A stretch of DNA of 13,203 nucleotides from NCBI GenBank assembly GCA_905235955.1, contig CAJONN010000031.1, positions 1-13,203 of the forward strand. The letters run 5' to 3'. How positions within the stretch are numbered: the stretch's first letter is position 1; every line of letters begins with the position of its first letter. The position numbers and the translations under genes are program-made. Below, piece by piece: positions 1 to 5,628 of the stretch. The stretch comes from an uncultured Marinilabiliaceae bacterium. Lineage in GTDB: Bacteria > Bacteroidota > Bacteroidia > Bacteroidales > Marinilabiliaceae. The notes beneath the pieces are model-generated. The model made no database searches and was not told the origin of the DNA. It was given only the letters and a program-made list of their open reading frames with translations.

Positions 1-26
1 GTGGCAACAGCGACGAGTTCTTTTTG

Positions 27-83
27 TTACTTTTTATTTCGCTTCGCTCAATCATCGTTGAGTCTTGCGGAAAGAAAAAGTAA
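27..83. repeat. Long imperfect hairpin upstream of fabG
   Basis: Positions 27-35 (TTACTTTTT) pair with 75-83 (AAAAAGTAA). After one mismatch, TTTC at 37-40 pairs with GAAA at 70-73, and GC at 41-42 can pair with 67-68 if one base bulges. An inner stem CTCAA (47-51) pairs with TTGAG (58-62) around a six-base loop. The element is non-coding. It may be the end of an upstream transcription unit, since both arms carry T- or A-rich runs suited to a bidirectional terminator, or a dispersed palindromic element. What lies to the left is outside the window, so its role cannot be settled. Confidence 0.5.
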
Positions 84-87
84 AAGA

Positions 88-255
88 TTAATGAAAAAGC
101 CATGTTTAGGGACTTGTTTGCAGTATATTTTCACTTGCGAAACTTGAGTAACCAACAAATTGTCTTCCAACAATAAGCACTAAACCCAATTAATGAAAAT
201 TCCGTCTTTGTGGACTTGTTTGCGGTACATTTCTACTTGCGAAACTTGAGGTAAC
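88..255. repeat. Two tandem copies of a ~65-bp intergenic repeat
   Basis: Copy 1 (88-152) and copy 2 (190-255) both begin TTAATGAAAA, continue through GGACTTGTTTGC, and end with ACTTGCGAAACTTGAG followed by TAAC. They differ at a minority of positions and by one inserted G in copy 2. They lie about 102 bp apart and are separated by a spacer (153-189). The core GCGAAACTTGA recurs in altered form at 1150-1168 and inverted at 13022-13046, and the spacer recurs at 13085-13113. This looks like a dispersed non-coding repeat family. No open reading frame worth reporting lies here. Confidence 0.65.
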
Positions 256-283
256 AATATTTTAAATCATCAAAATAATTCGT

Positions 284-291
284 TAATATTG
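284..291 (+). promoter_or_regulatory. Putative -7 promoter element for fabG
   Basis: TAATATTG matches the Bacteroidota -7 consensus TAnnTTTG at all but one fixed position (ATTG instead of TTTG). It sits 41 bases before the fabG start. It is followed by GCACCGCAAAAA, the same string that follows the -7 element of mnmE. A TTTA at 261-264 is at the expected spacing for a weak -33 element. Confidence 0.5.
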
Positions 292-332
292 CACCGCAAA
301 AATAGAACACAAATCAAAATAAAGATATTAAA

Positions 333-1079
333 ATGAAATTACTCGAAGGAAAAACAGCAGTTGTAACCGGTGCCGCACGTGGCATTGGTAAAGCATTGGC
401 TCTCAAGTTTGCTTCAGAAGGTGCTAACATAGCATTTACTGATCTTGCAATAAATGAAGACGCACAGCAGACAGAAAAAGAGATAGCTGCACTTGGTGTC
501 AAGGTGAAAGCTTTTGCTTCAAACGCTGCTGATTTCGCTCAAACAGAAGAGGTGGTAGCCGCTATACATAAAGAATTTGGCTCTATTGATATTTTGGTCA
601 ACAATGCAGGCATTACTAAAGATGGTTTGATGTTGCGTATGACAGAGCAGCAGTGGGATGCAGTTATCAATGTCAACCTCAAGTCAGCATTCAACTTTAT
701 ACATGCTGTAGTGCCCATTATGTTACGTCAACGCAAAGGTTCTATTATCAATATGGCAAGTGTAGTTGGTGTGCATGGCAATGCAGGTCAGTCTAACTAT
801 GCAGCTTCAAAGGCAGGTATGATAGCATTGGCAAAGTCTGTAGCACAAGAGATGGGACCAAAAGGCATTCGTGCCAACGCCATAGCTCCGGGCTTCATAG
901 AAACAGCTATGACAGCGCAGTTGCCTGAAGCAGTACGCGAAGAGTGGATGAAGAAGATACCTTTGCGCAGAGGTGGCAAGCCAGAGGATATAGCTGATGT
1001 GGCTACATTCTTGGCTAGCGACTTGTCGTCATACGTAACTGGTCAGGTTATTCAGGTCGATGGTGGTATGAATATGTAA
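333..1079 (+). CDS. fabG: 3-oxoacyl-[acyl-carrier-protein] reductase FabG
   Basis: This short-chain dehydrogenase/reductase uses NADPH to reduce 3-oxoacyl-ACP to 3-hydroxyacyl-ACP in each cycle of cytosolic type II fatty acid synthesis. The 248-residue length is typical for FabG. Visible motifs are the Rossmann nucleotide-binding TGAARGIG (12-19), NNAG (90-93), the active-site Asn in VINVN (near 115), catalytic Ser143, and the YxxxK pair Tyr156 and Lys160. The C-terminus ends in the family-typical TGQVIQVDGGMNM. The ATG at 333 gives the normal N-terminus (MKLLEGKTAVVTG), with an A-rich leader and no Shine-Dalgarno sequence. The gene appears monocistronic, with its own promoter and terminator. 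Other SDR enzymes share the fold, but the overall sequence reads as FabG rather than a sugar or steroid dehydrogenase. Confidence 0.93.
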   Translation: MKLLEGKTAVVTGAARGIGKALALKFASEGANIAFTDLAINEDAQQTEKEIAALGVKVKAFASNAADFAQTEEVVAAIHKEFGSIDILVNNAGITKDGLMLRMTEQQWDAVINVNLKSAFNFIHAVVPIMLRQRKGSIINMASVVGVHGNAGQSNYAASKAGMIALAKSVAQEMGPKGIRANAIAPGFIETAMTAQLPEAVREEWMKKIPLRRGGKPEDIADVATFLASDLSSYVTGQVIQVDGGMNM

Positions 1080-1108
1080 TGTTTTGATTATCATATAATT
1101 GTAGTAGA

Positions 1109-1140
1109 GGCATCGCACGTATATGTGTGGTGCCTTTGTT
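1109..1140 (+). terminator. Rho-independent terminator after fabG
   Basis: GGCATCGCAC (1109-1118) pairs with GTGTGGTGCC (1125-1134) as a ten-pair stem that includes two G-U pairs. The loop is six bases (GTATAT) and is followed by TTTGTT. It lies 30 bases after the fabG stop codon, which supports fabG being transcribed alone. Confidence 0.75.
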
Positions 1141-1149
1141 ATGTAGATC

Positions 1150-1217
1150 ACTCGCAAAACTTGAGTAAAAAGCTCTATTTTCAGTGTTATCAGTGCGAGG
1201 ATAAATATCTGTGCGAG
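1150..1217. repeat. Repeat remnants in the fabG-aminotransferase gap
   Basis: ACTCGCAAAACTTGAGTAA at 1150-1168 is a diverged copy of the core repeat found twice at 88-255. Further on, GTGCGAG occurs at 1193-1199 and again at 1211-1217, exactly 18 bases apart, each followed by an ATAA-containing stretch. No gene is visible between 1080 and 1352. The rest of this gap is AT-rich and holds only the terminator and the aminotransferase promoter. Confidence 0.4.
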
Positions 1218-1275
1218 CTGCGATAATAATTTGTGATATTTTTGTATTCTGTGTGATAAATTACGATTTTTGTAT

Positions 1276-1283
1276 TAATTTTG
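1276..1283 (+). promoter_or_regulatory. -7 promoter element for the aminotransferase
   Basis: TAATTTTG is an exact match to TAnnTTTG. The reading frame is open upstream of the gene and could start at a TTG at 1281, but that codon is part of this promoter element and would not be transcribed. The site therefore supports the ATG at 1353 as the real start. No convincing TTTG -33 element is seen at the usual spacing; TGTG at 1250-1253 is the closest. Confidence 0.6.
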
Positions 1284-1352
1284 CAGTCGAAGGTTGCAAA
1301 ATGTGAACCTGATAATCAATTAACGACAAAATTTAAAGAACACTACAAGGCA

Positions 1353-2546
1353 ATGGAGAACCTTTCAGATCGTTTGAACAGATTAGCGCCATCAGCTACT
1401 CTGGCAATGTCGCAGAAGAGTAGCGAACTCAAAGCGCAAGGCATCGACGTAATAAATATGAGTGTGGGCGAGCCAGACTTCAACACACCAGACCATATAA
1501 AAGATGCTGCCAAAAAAGCTATTGACGACAACTTCTCGCGTTATTCACCAGTGCCGGGTTATCCCGAACTGAAAAATGCCATCGTATCTAAGCTCAAAAA
1601 TGAAAACGGATTAGACTACAAGGCATCGCAAATATTGTGTTCGAATGGTGCTAAACAGTCAGTTTGCAACGCTATAATGGCCCTTGTAAACGCTGGCGAT
1701 GAGGTGATAATACCAGCTCCATATTGGGTGAGCTATCCGCAAATGGTATTGTTGGCCGAAGGTACTCCTGTATTTGTAGAGGCTAAAATTGAAGCTAACT
1801 TCAAAATAACCCCCGAACAACTTGAGGCTGCCATAACACCTCGCACTCGTGCCCTCATACTTTGTTCACCATCAAATCCTACAGGTTCGGTTTATAGCCA
1901 AAAAGAACTCGAAGCACTCAAAAATGTACTTTTGAAGTACGAACGCATAATAGTGATTGCTGACGAAATATATGAGCACATCAACTATGTTGGCAAGCAT
2001 GCTTCGATGGCACAATTTGCTGACATCAAAGATAGGGTAGTGATAATCAATGGCGTGTCGAAAGCTTATGCCATGACAGGTTGGCGTATAGGCTTTATAG
2101 CTGCACCAGAGTGGATTGTGAAAGGTTGCAATAAATTGCAAGGACAATATACAAGCGGTCCGTGCTCAGTGTCGCAGAAGGCAGCCGAAGCAGCATTTGC
2201 TGGCGACCAAAAGTGTGTAGAAGATATGCGCAAAGCATTTGAACGCAGAAAAAATCTGATAGTGAAGTTGGCTAAAGAGATACCCGGACTTGAGGTGAAC
2301 AACCCAGAAGGTGCATTCTACCTCTTCCCAAAATGTTCATCGTATTTTGGCAAAGCCGATGGCGATAGAAAGATAAACAACTCAACCGACTTTGCAATGT
2401 ACTTGCTCGAAGTAGGTCATGTAGCTACAGTAGGTGGCGATGCATTTGGCTCGCCAGAGTGCTTCCGCCTGAGCTATGCTACAAGTGATGAAAACATCGT
2501 TGAAGCCTTCAAACGCATAAAAGCTACATTAGCACGACTGAAATAA
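1353..2546 (+). CDS. aspC: Class I/II pyridoxal-phosphate aminotransferase, probably aspartate aminotransferase
   Basis: This PLP enzyme transfers the amino group between an amino acid, most likely aspartate or glutamate, and a 2-oxo acid in the cytosol. From the ATG at 1353 it is 397 residues, normal for the family. Visible landmarks are SVGEPDF (37-43), SPSNPTG with the PLP-contacting Asn175, ADEIY with Asp204 and Tyr207, the Schiff-base Lys237 in GVSKAYAMTGWR, Arg245, and substrate-carboxylate Arg372 in FRLSYA. Lys101 in GAKQS sits where class Ib aspartate aminotransferases (Thermus type) have the lysine that recognises acidic side chains, so aspartate or prephenate are the best substrate guesses. 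An upstream TTG start is rejected because it falls in the promoter. The gene stands alone between a promoter and a strong terminator. The family is certain; the substrate is inferred. Confidence 0.88.
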   Translation: MENLSDRLNRLAPSATLAMSQKSSELKAQGIDVINMSVGEPDFNTPDHIKDAAKKAIDDNFSRYSPVPGYPELKNAIVSKLKNENGLDYKASQILCSNGAKQSVCNAIMALVNAGDEVIIPAPYWVSYPQMVLLAEGTPVFVEAKIEANFKITPEQLEAAITPRTRALILCSPSNPTGSVYSQKELEALKNVLLKYERIIVIADEIYEHINYVGKHASMAQFADIKDRVVIINGVSKAYAMTGWRIGFIAAPEWIVKGCNKLQGQYTSGPCSVSQKAAEAAFAGDQKCVEDMRKAFERRKNLIVKLAKEIPGLEVNNPEGAFYLFPKCSSYFGKADGDRKINNSTDFAMYLLEVGHVATVGGDAFGSPECFRLSYATSDENIVEAFKRIKATLARLK

Positions 2547-2573
2547 TCAGCTATTTATCAATATATAAGATTA

Positions 2574-2607
2574 AGACAAGCTATGTAAAAATAGTTTGTC
2601 TTTTTTT
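2574..2607 (+). terminator. Strong terminator after the aminotransferase, merged with the mnmE promoter
   Basis: AGACAAGCTA (2574-2583) pairs with TAGTTTGTCT (2592-2601) in ten pairs including one G-U, around an eight-base loop. It is followed by seven T residues (2601-2607). The last T is also the first base of the mnmE -7 element, so termination and the next initiation share sequence. Confidence 0.85.
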
Positions 2608-2614
2608 ATCTTTG
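2607..2614 (+). promoter_or_regulatory. -7 promoter element for mnmE
   Basis: TATCTTTG matches TAnnTTTG exactly and is followed by CACCGC and an A-run, as at fabG. It ends 21 bases before the mnmE ATG, predicting a leader of about 15 bases. An in-frame TTG at 2612 is part of this element and is not a credible start. Any -33 element would fall in the loop of the preceding terminator. Confidence 0.7.
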
Positions 2615-2635
2615 CACCGCAAAAAAAACGCCATT

Positions 2636-4039
2636 ATGCTTATAACAGATGAAACAATATGTGCAGTGTCAACCGCAGCAGGCATAGGAGCTATAGCTGT
2701 AGTACGCGTAGCCGGACCTAATGCCATAGCTGTAGTTGATAGTATATTTCGTTCGCCCCAAAAAGGCAAAACACTCACAGCACAGAAAGGTGGCACGTTT
2801 CATTATGGTACTTTGTATGATGGCGAAGATGCTATAGATGAGGTGGTTGCAATGGTTTATAGAGCTCCACATTCATTTACGGGCGAAGATATGGTAGAGG
2901 TGTCGTGCCATGGCTCAGTAATAATTCAGCAACGCATCATCAGAACTCTTATAGATAGGGGAGTGCGTATGGCTACAGCAGGCGAATTTACTCGTCGTGC
3001 CTTTGCCAATGGCAAAATAGACCTATCGCAAGCCGAAGCTGTTGCTGACCTCATAGCCTCGCAAAGCGATGCAGCCCGAAAAATAGCTCTAAGGCAGCTC
3101 AAAGGTGGACTAAGCACTGAACTACATCAGCTACGTGATAAGTTGCTCAATCTCTGTACATTGCTTGAACTTGAACTAGATTTTAGCGATGAAGATGTAG
3201 AGTTTGCTGACCGCACCGAATTGATAAGCATTGCCACCAAAGCCGACGAGTTGGTAAGTCAATTGGCACGTTCATTTAAGGCAGGTAATGCAATAAAAAA
3301 TGGCGTTCCAGTAGCCATTGTCGGACCAACTAATGCAGGTAAAAGTACGCTACTCAACACCTTGCTCAACGAAGAACGCGCCATAGTGAGCAATGTGCAC
3401 GGCACTACACGCGATGCCATAGAAGACACTATGATGATAGATGGCACAATGTTTCGCTTCATAGATACGGCAGGCTTGCGCCATACAACCGACCAAGTAG
3501 AGAGCATTGGCATAGAGCGCACATACGAGAAAATAAGTAAAGCCAACATAGTATTGGCAGTGGTTGACGCAACATTGCCCACAAGCGTAATAATTGAAGC
3601 ACTTAGCAACATAGTTGAGCACACTGACAAAGCAGAACAACATTTCTTGATAGCCCTCAACAAAGCCGATGTTGCGCAACACAACGCACTTGAGCAGCTA
3701 CAAACCAAGCTTATGAGTTTGCAGCCAATGGCAATAGTGTCCATATCAGCCAAAAATAAAAATGGTATTAGCAGTTTGTGTCATAAACTTATTGAGGCAG
3801 CAACAACCGAAGTGTCAACCGATGTGTCGATAGTTACCAATATGCGCCACTACGAAGCCCTTGTGCGCAGCCATGAAGCTCTTAGTCGCACGCTCGATGG
3901 GCTCAACAGCGGTATATCTGGCGAGTTGGTAGCCCTTGATTTGCACGATGTGCTTGATGAATTGGCAAGCATAACGGGCGAAGTGTCGAGCCAAGAGGTG
4001 CTAAACAATATTTTTAAACATTTTTGCATTGGTAAGTGA
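2636..4039 (+). CDS. mnmE: tRNA uridine-5-carboxymethylaminomethyl(34) synthesis GTPase MnmE
   Basis: MnmE works with MnmG to add the carboxymethylaminomethyl or aminomethyl group to the wobble uridine (U34) of certain tRNAs, using tetrahydrofolate-derived carbon and GTP hydrolysis. The 467-residue product has the N-terminal folate-binding domain (about 1-120, with DETICAVSTAAGIGAIAVVR), a central helical region and an inserted G domain. G-domain motifs are GPTNAGKS (230-237), GTTRD (256-260), DTAG (277-280) and NKAD (342-345). The C-terminus ends in the diagnostic CIGK (464-467), whose cysteine is needed for the modification. The start at 2636 is chosen because the upstream TTG lies in the -7 element. 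MnmG is not in the window. No terminator is obvious after the stop. Confidence 0.95.
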   Translation: MLITDETICAVSTAAGIGAIAVVRVAGPNAIAVVDSIFRSPQKGKTLTAQKGGTFHYGTLYDGEDAIDEVVAMVYRAPHSFTGEDMVEVSCHGSVIIQQRIIRTLIDRGVRMATAGEFTRRAFANGKIDLSQAEAVADLIASQSDAARKIALRQLKGGLSTELHQLRDKLLNLCTLLELELDFSDEDVEFADRTELISIATKADELVSQLARSFKAGNAIKNGVPVAIVGPTNAGKSTLLNTLLNEERAIVSNVHGTTRDAIEDTMMIDGTMFRFIDTAGLRHTTDQVESIGIERTYEKISKANIVLAVVDATLPTSVIIEALSNIVEHTDKAEQHFLIALNKADVAQHNALEQLQTKLMSLQPMAIVSISAKNKNGISSLCHKLIEAATTEVSTDVSIVTNMRHYEALVRSHEALSRTLDGLNSGISGELVALDLHDVLDELASITGEVSSQEVLNNIFKHFCIGK

Positions 4040-4112
4040 TTGTTTGGGGGTTTTGAGAAAAGAAAACAAGAGTGATTTTTAGTGGAGGTTATGATTTCTT
4101 TTGTTGAATTTT

Positions 4113-4143
4113 TTTGTTCTGAAATATTAAATCAGTAATTTTG
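4113..4143 (+). promoter_or_regulatory. Bipartite promoter of the bamD-rpoZ operon
   Basis: This is the best-formed promoter in the window. TTTG (4113-4116, -33 element) is separated by 19 bases from TAATTTTG (4136-4143, -7 element), matching the Bacteroidota primary sigma consensus in both sequence and spacing. Transcription should begin near 4149, giving a leader of about 40 bases before bamD. Confidence 0.75.
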
Positions 4144-4154
4144 CGCGTTGATTT

Positions 4155-4173
4155 TGCAAGGATGTTCCTTGCA
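4155..4173 (+). promoter_or_regulatory. Leader hairpin upstream of bamD
   Basis: TGCAAGGA (4155-4162) and TCCTTGCA (4166-4173) form a perfect eight-pair stem with a three-base loop (TGT), 17 bases before the bamD ATG and inside the predicted transcript. It has no following T-run, so it is not a terminator. The 5' arm contains AAGGA, and the ATG of a nine-codon upstream reading frame straddles the arm and loop. It could be a translational control element or an mRNA-stabilising structure near the 5' end. The function is inferred; the structure is plain in the sequence. Confidence 0.5.
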
Positions 4174-4191
4174 TTTCAACAAATATACTAA
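4162..4191 (+). other. Possible nine-codon upstream ORF overlapping the bamD start
   Basis: ATG at 4162 opens a frame encoding MFLAFQQIY and ending at TAA 4189-4191. Its final A is the first base of the bamD ATG (TAATG overlap). The ATG lies 18 bases after the -7 element, close to the 20-22 base spacing seen for mnmE, the PlsC-type gene and the HAD gene. This arrangement fits translational coupling, but a nine-codon frame can occur by chance. Confidence 0.25.
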
Positions 4192-5120
4192 TGGTAAACA
4201 TACGAATCAGACATATAATAGCAGCAGTGTCGCTTGCAGCGACAATATCTTCGTGCACAGAATATCAGATGTTGCTCAAGAATCGCGACAATGAAAAATG
4301 GTATCAGAAGGGGCTTGAATATTACGCTAAAGGCGATTACTTGAAAGCCTCAAATTTGTTGGGCGCACTTGTTACAACATATAGTGGCACATCGCGTGCT
4401 GATACAGTTACATTGTATTATGCCAAGAGCCTTGTAGAAATAGGCGATTATATGACAGCTGCACACTATTTTCAGTCATACGTAAAAACATTTCCGAGTA
4501 GCGATAATTGCGAAGATTGTCAATATATGAGTGGCTATTGCTACTACAAATTGTCGCCCAAAGTAGAGCTTGATCAATCAGATACTGAAACAAGTATTGA
4601 TGAGTTTCAAACCTATCTCAACTTCTATCCAGAAGGGAAAAAAGTTAAGGATGTTGAACGTATGATGCACGAAATGCAAGACAAACTTGCGCTCAAAGCC
4701 TACAACAACGCACGGTTGTATTTCAACTTGGGTAACTATATGGGCAACAACTATCAGAGTGCCGTCATAGTAGCACAAAACTGCTTGCGCAAATACCCTG
4801 ATACTAAGCACAGAGAAGAGTTATCGTTTCTGATACTCGAAGCTAAATACATACAAGCTGAGCGTAGTATCTTAGCAAAGCAAAGTGAACGATATCGTGA
4901 AGCTATTGATGAGTATTATGCCTTTGTAAACGAATATCCGCAAAGTCATTACTCAAAAAAGGCCAACAACATACTCAAATCGTCAGAAAAGGGACTGAAA
5001 GAGGCTGAAAAGTTGCTTCCGCCCAATGAAGACGACTTGAATTATTACCGAGAGTTTGGCAACAATTCTGACAAACAAAGGTATCAGAGCATAAATGAAA
5101 GTAGCGAATTCAACGATTGA
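4191..5120 (+). CDS. bamD: Outer membrane protein assembly factor BamD (lipoprotein)
   Basis: BamD is the TPR lipoprotein of the BAM complex, which together with BamA folds beta-barrel proteins into the outer membrane. The 309-residue product begins with a basic, hydrophobic signal segment and a lipobox ISSC, giving lipidated Cys22 as the mature N-terminus. Tetratricopeptide-like repeats follow, with features such as WYQKGLEYYAKGDYLKAS, a second unit with GDYMTAAHYFQSYVKTFP, and a late unit YREAIDEYYAFVNEYPQSHY. The C-terminal tail (about 275-309) is charged and probably disordered. The conserved Bacteroidota mature N-terminus (C-x-E-Y-Q-x-L-L-K) supports the assignment over a generic TPR lipoprotein. 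It is followed after 38 bases by rpoZ, a pairing common in this phylum. Confidence 0.88.
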   Translation: MVNIRIRHIIAAVSLAATISSCTEYQMLLKNRDNEKWYQKGLEYYAKGDYLKASNLLGALVTTYSGTSRADTVTLYYAKSLVEIGDYMTAAHYFQSYVKTFPSSDNCEDCQYMSGYCYYKLSPKVELDQSDTETSIDEFQTYLNFYPEGKKVKDVERMMHEMQDKLALKAYNNARLYFNLGNYMGNNYQSAVIVAQNCLRKYPDTKHREELSFLILEAKYIQAERSILAKQSERYREAIDEYYAFVNEYPQSHYSKKANNILKSSEKGLKEAEKLLPPNEDDLNYYREFGNNSDKQRYQSINESSEFND

Positions 5121-5158
5121 TATTTTTTTAGAAAGATATAAGCAAAGAGAATATAATT

Positions 5159-5533
5159 ATGCCAGTAGATTTTAAAAAAAGCACAGCACCTCTCAACACA
5201 TTGACCAACAATGTAGTTAAGATGTCAGAAAAAACAGGCAATGTGTACGAAATGGTCAACATCATTGCAAAGCGTGCTAATCAGATTAGCATTGAGATGA
5301 AAGACGAACTTGGCAAGAAATTGCAAGAGTTTGCTACCTACACTGACAACTTGGAAGAGGTTTTTGAAAATCGGGAGCAAATAGAAATCTCGAGATACTA
5401 CGAGCGTTTGCCAAAACCAGTGAGCATTGCTACGCAAGAGTATAATCAAGACAAAATCTATTATCGTCGTCCGCAAGTAGTTGCTAAACACAACGACAAA
5501 AAGGCTGACGAAACTCGCAAAGACGCTGAGTAG
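5159..5533 (+). CDS. rpoZ: DNA-directed RNA polymerase omega subunit (Rpb6-like, Bacteroidota type)
   Basis: Omega helps assemble and stabilise RNA polymerase by holding the beta-prime subunit. The 124-residue product carries the Rpb6/omega signature region IIAKRANQIS (35-44), followed by a helical segment KKLQEFATYTDNLEEVFEN and the conserved EQIEISRYYERLPKP (73-87). It is longer than proteobacterial omega because of the Bacteroidota-type C-terminal extension, which here is charged and lysine-rich. It follows bamD by 38 bases with a purine-rich AAGAGAA before the ATG, and no separate promoter is evident, so the two are probably cotranscribed. A hairpin terminator follows. Bacteroidota omega proteins are often labelled hypothetical; the motif makes this call fairly secure. 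Confidence 0.85.
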   Translation: MPVDFKKSTAPLNTLTNNVVKMSEKTGNVYEMVNIIAKRANQISIEMKDELGKKLQEFATYTDNLEEVFENREQIEISRYYERLPKPVSIATQEYNQDKIYYRRPQVVAKHNDKKADETRKDAE

Positions 5534-5569
5534 TTTTTGTAGCTCTGCACACTTAAGAAAAATATTTGT

Positions 5570-5605
5570 AGTCCATGGCGATATTGTCGTGGACTTTTTG
5601 TGTTT
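5570..5605 (+). terminator. Terminator between rpoZ and nfeD
   Basis: AGTCCATG (5570-5577) pairs with CGTGGACT (5588-5595) in eight pairs including one G-U, around a ten-base loop, and is followed by TTTTTGTGTTT. It closes the bamD-rpoZ operon. An ATG at 5575 in the nfeD frame lies inside this stem and is not a likely start. The T-rich tail runs into TGTGTTTGC (5599-5607), a possible weak -7 element for nfeD placed 22 bases before its ATG. Confidence 0.65.
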
Positions 5606-5628
5606 GCAATAAAACCAACTATCGCTCT

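Noticed and set aside
88..255. Could the tandem repeats be a CRISPR array?
   Set aside because: There are only two copies, the units are about 65 bp with many mismatches, the spacer itself recurs elsewhere as a repeat, and no cas genes are present.
3259..3753. Long minus-strand open frame inside mnmE (164 codons)
   Set aside because: It lies entirely within the MnmE G-domain coding region, has a low-complexity Ser/Ala/Leu-rich product with no recognisable domain, and has no promoter. It is a shadow of the real gene.
4040..4080. Terminator after mnmE (GTTTT and AAAAC pairing near 4059-4071)
   Set aside because: Only five A/T-dominated pairs with no proper T-run directly after. Too weak to annotate.
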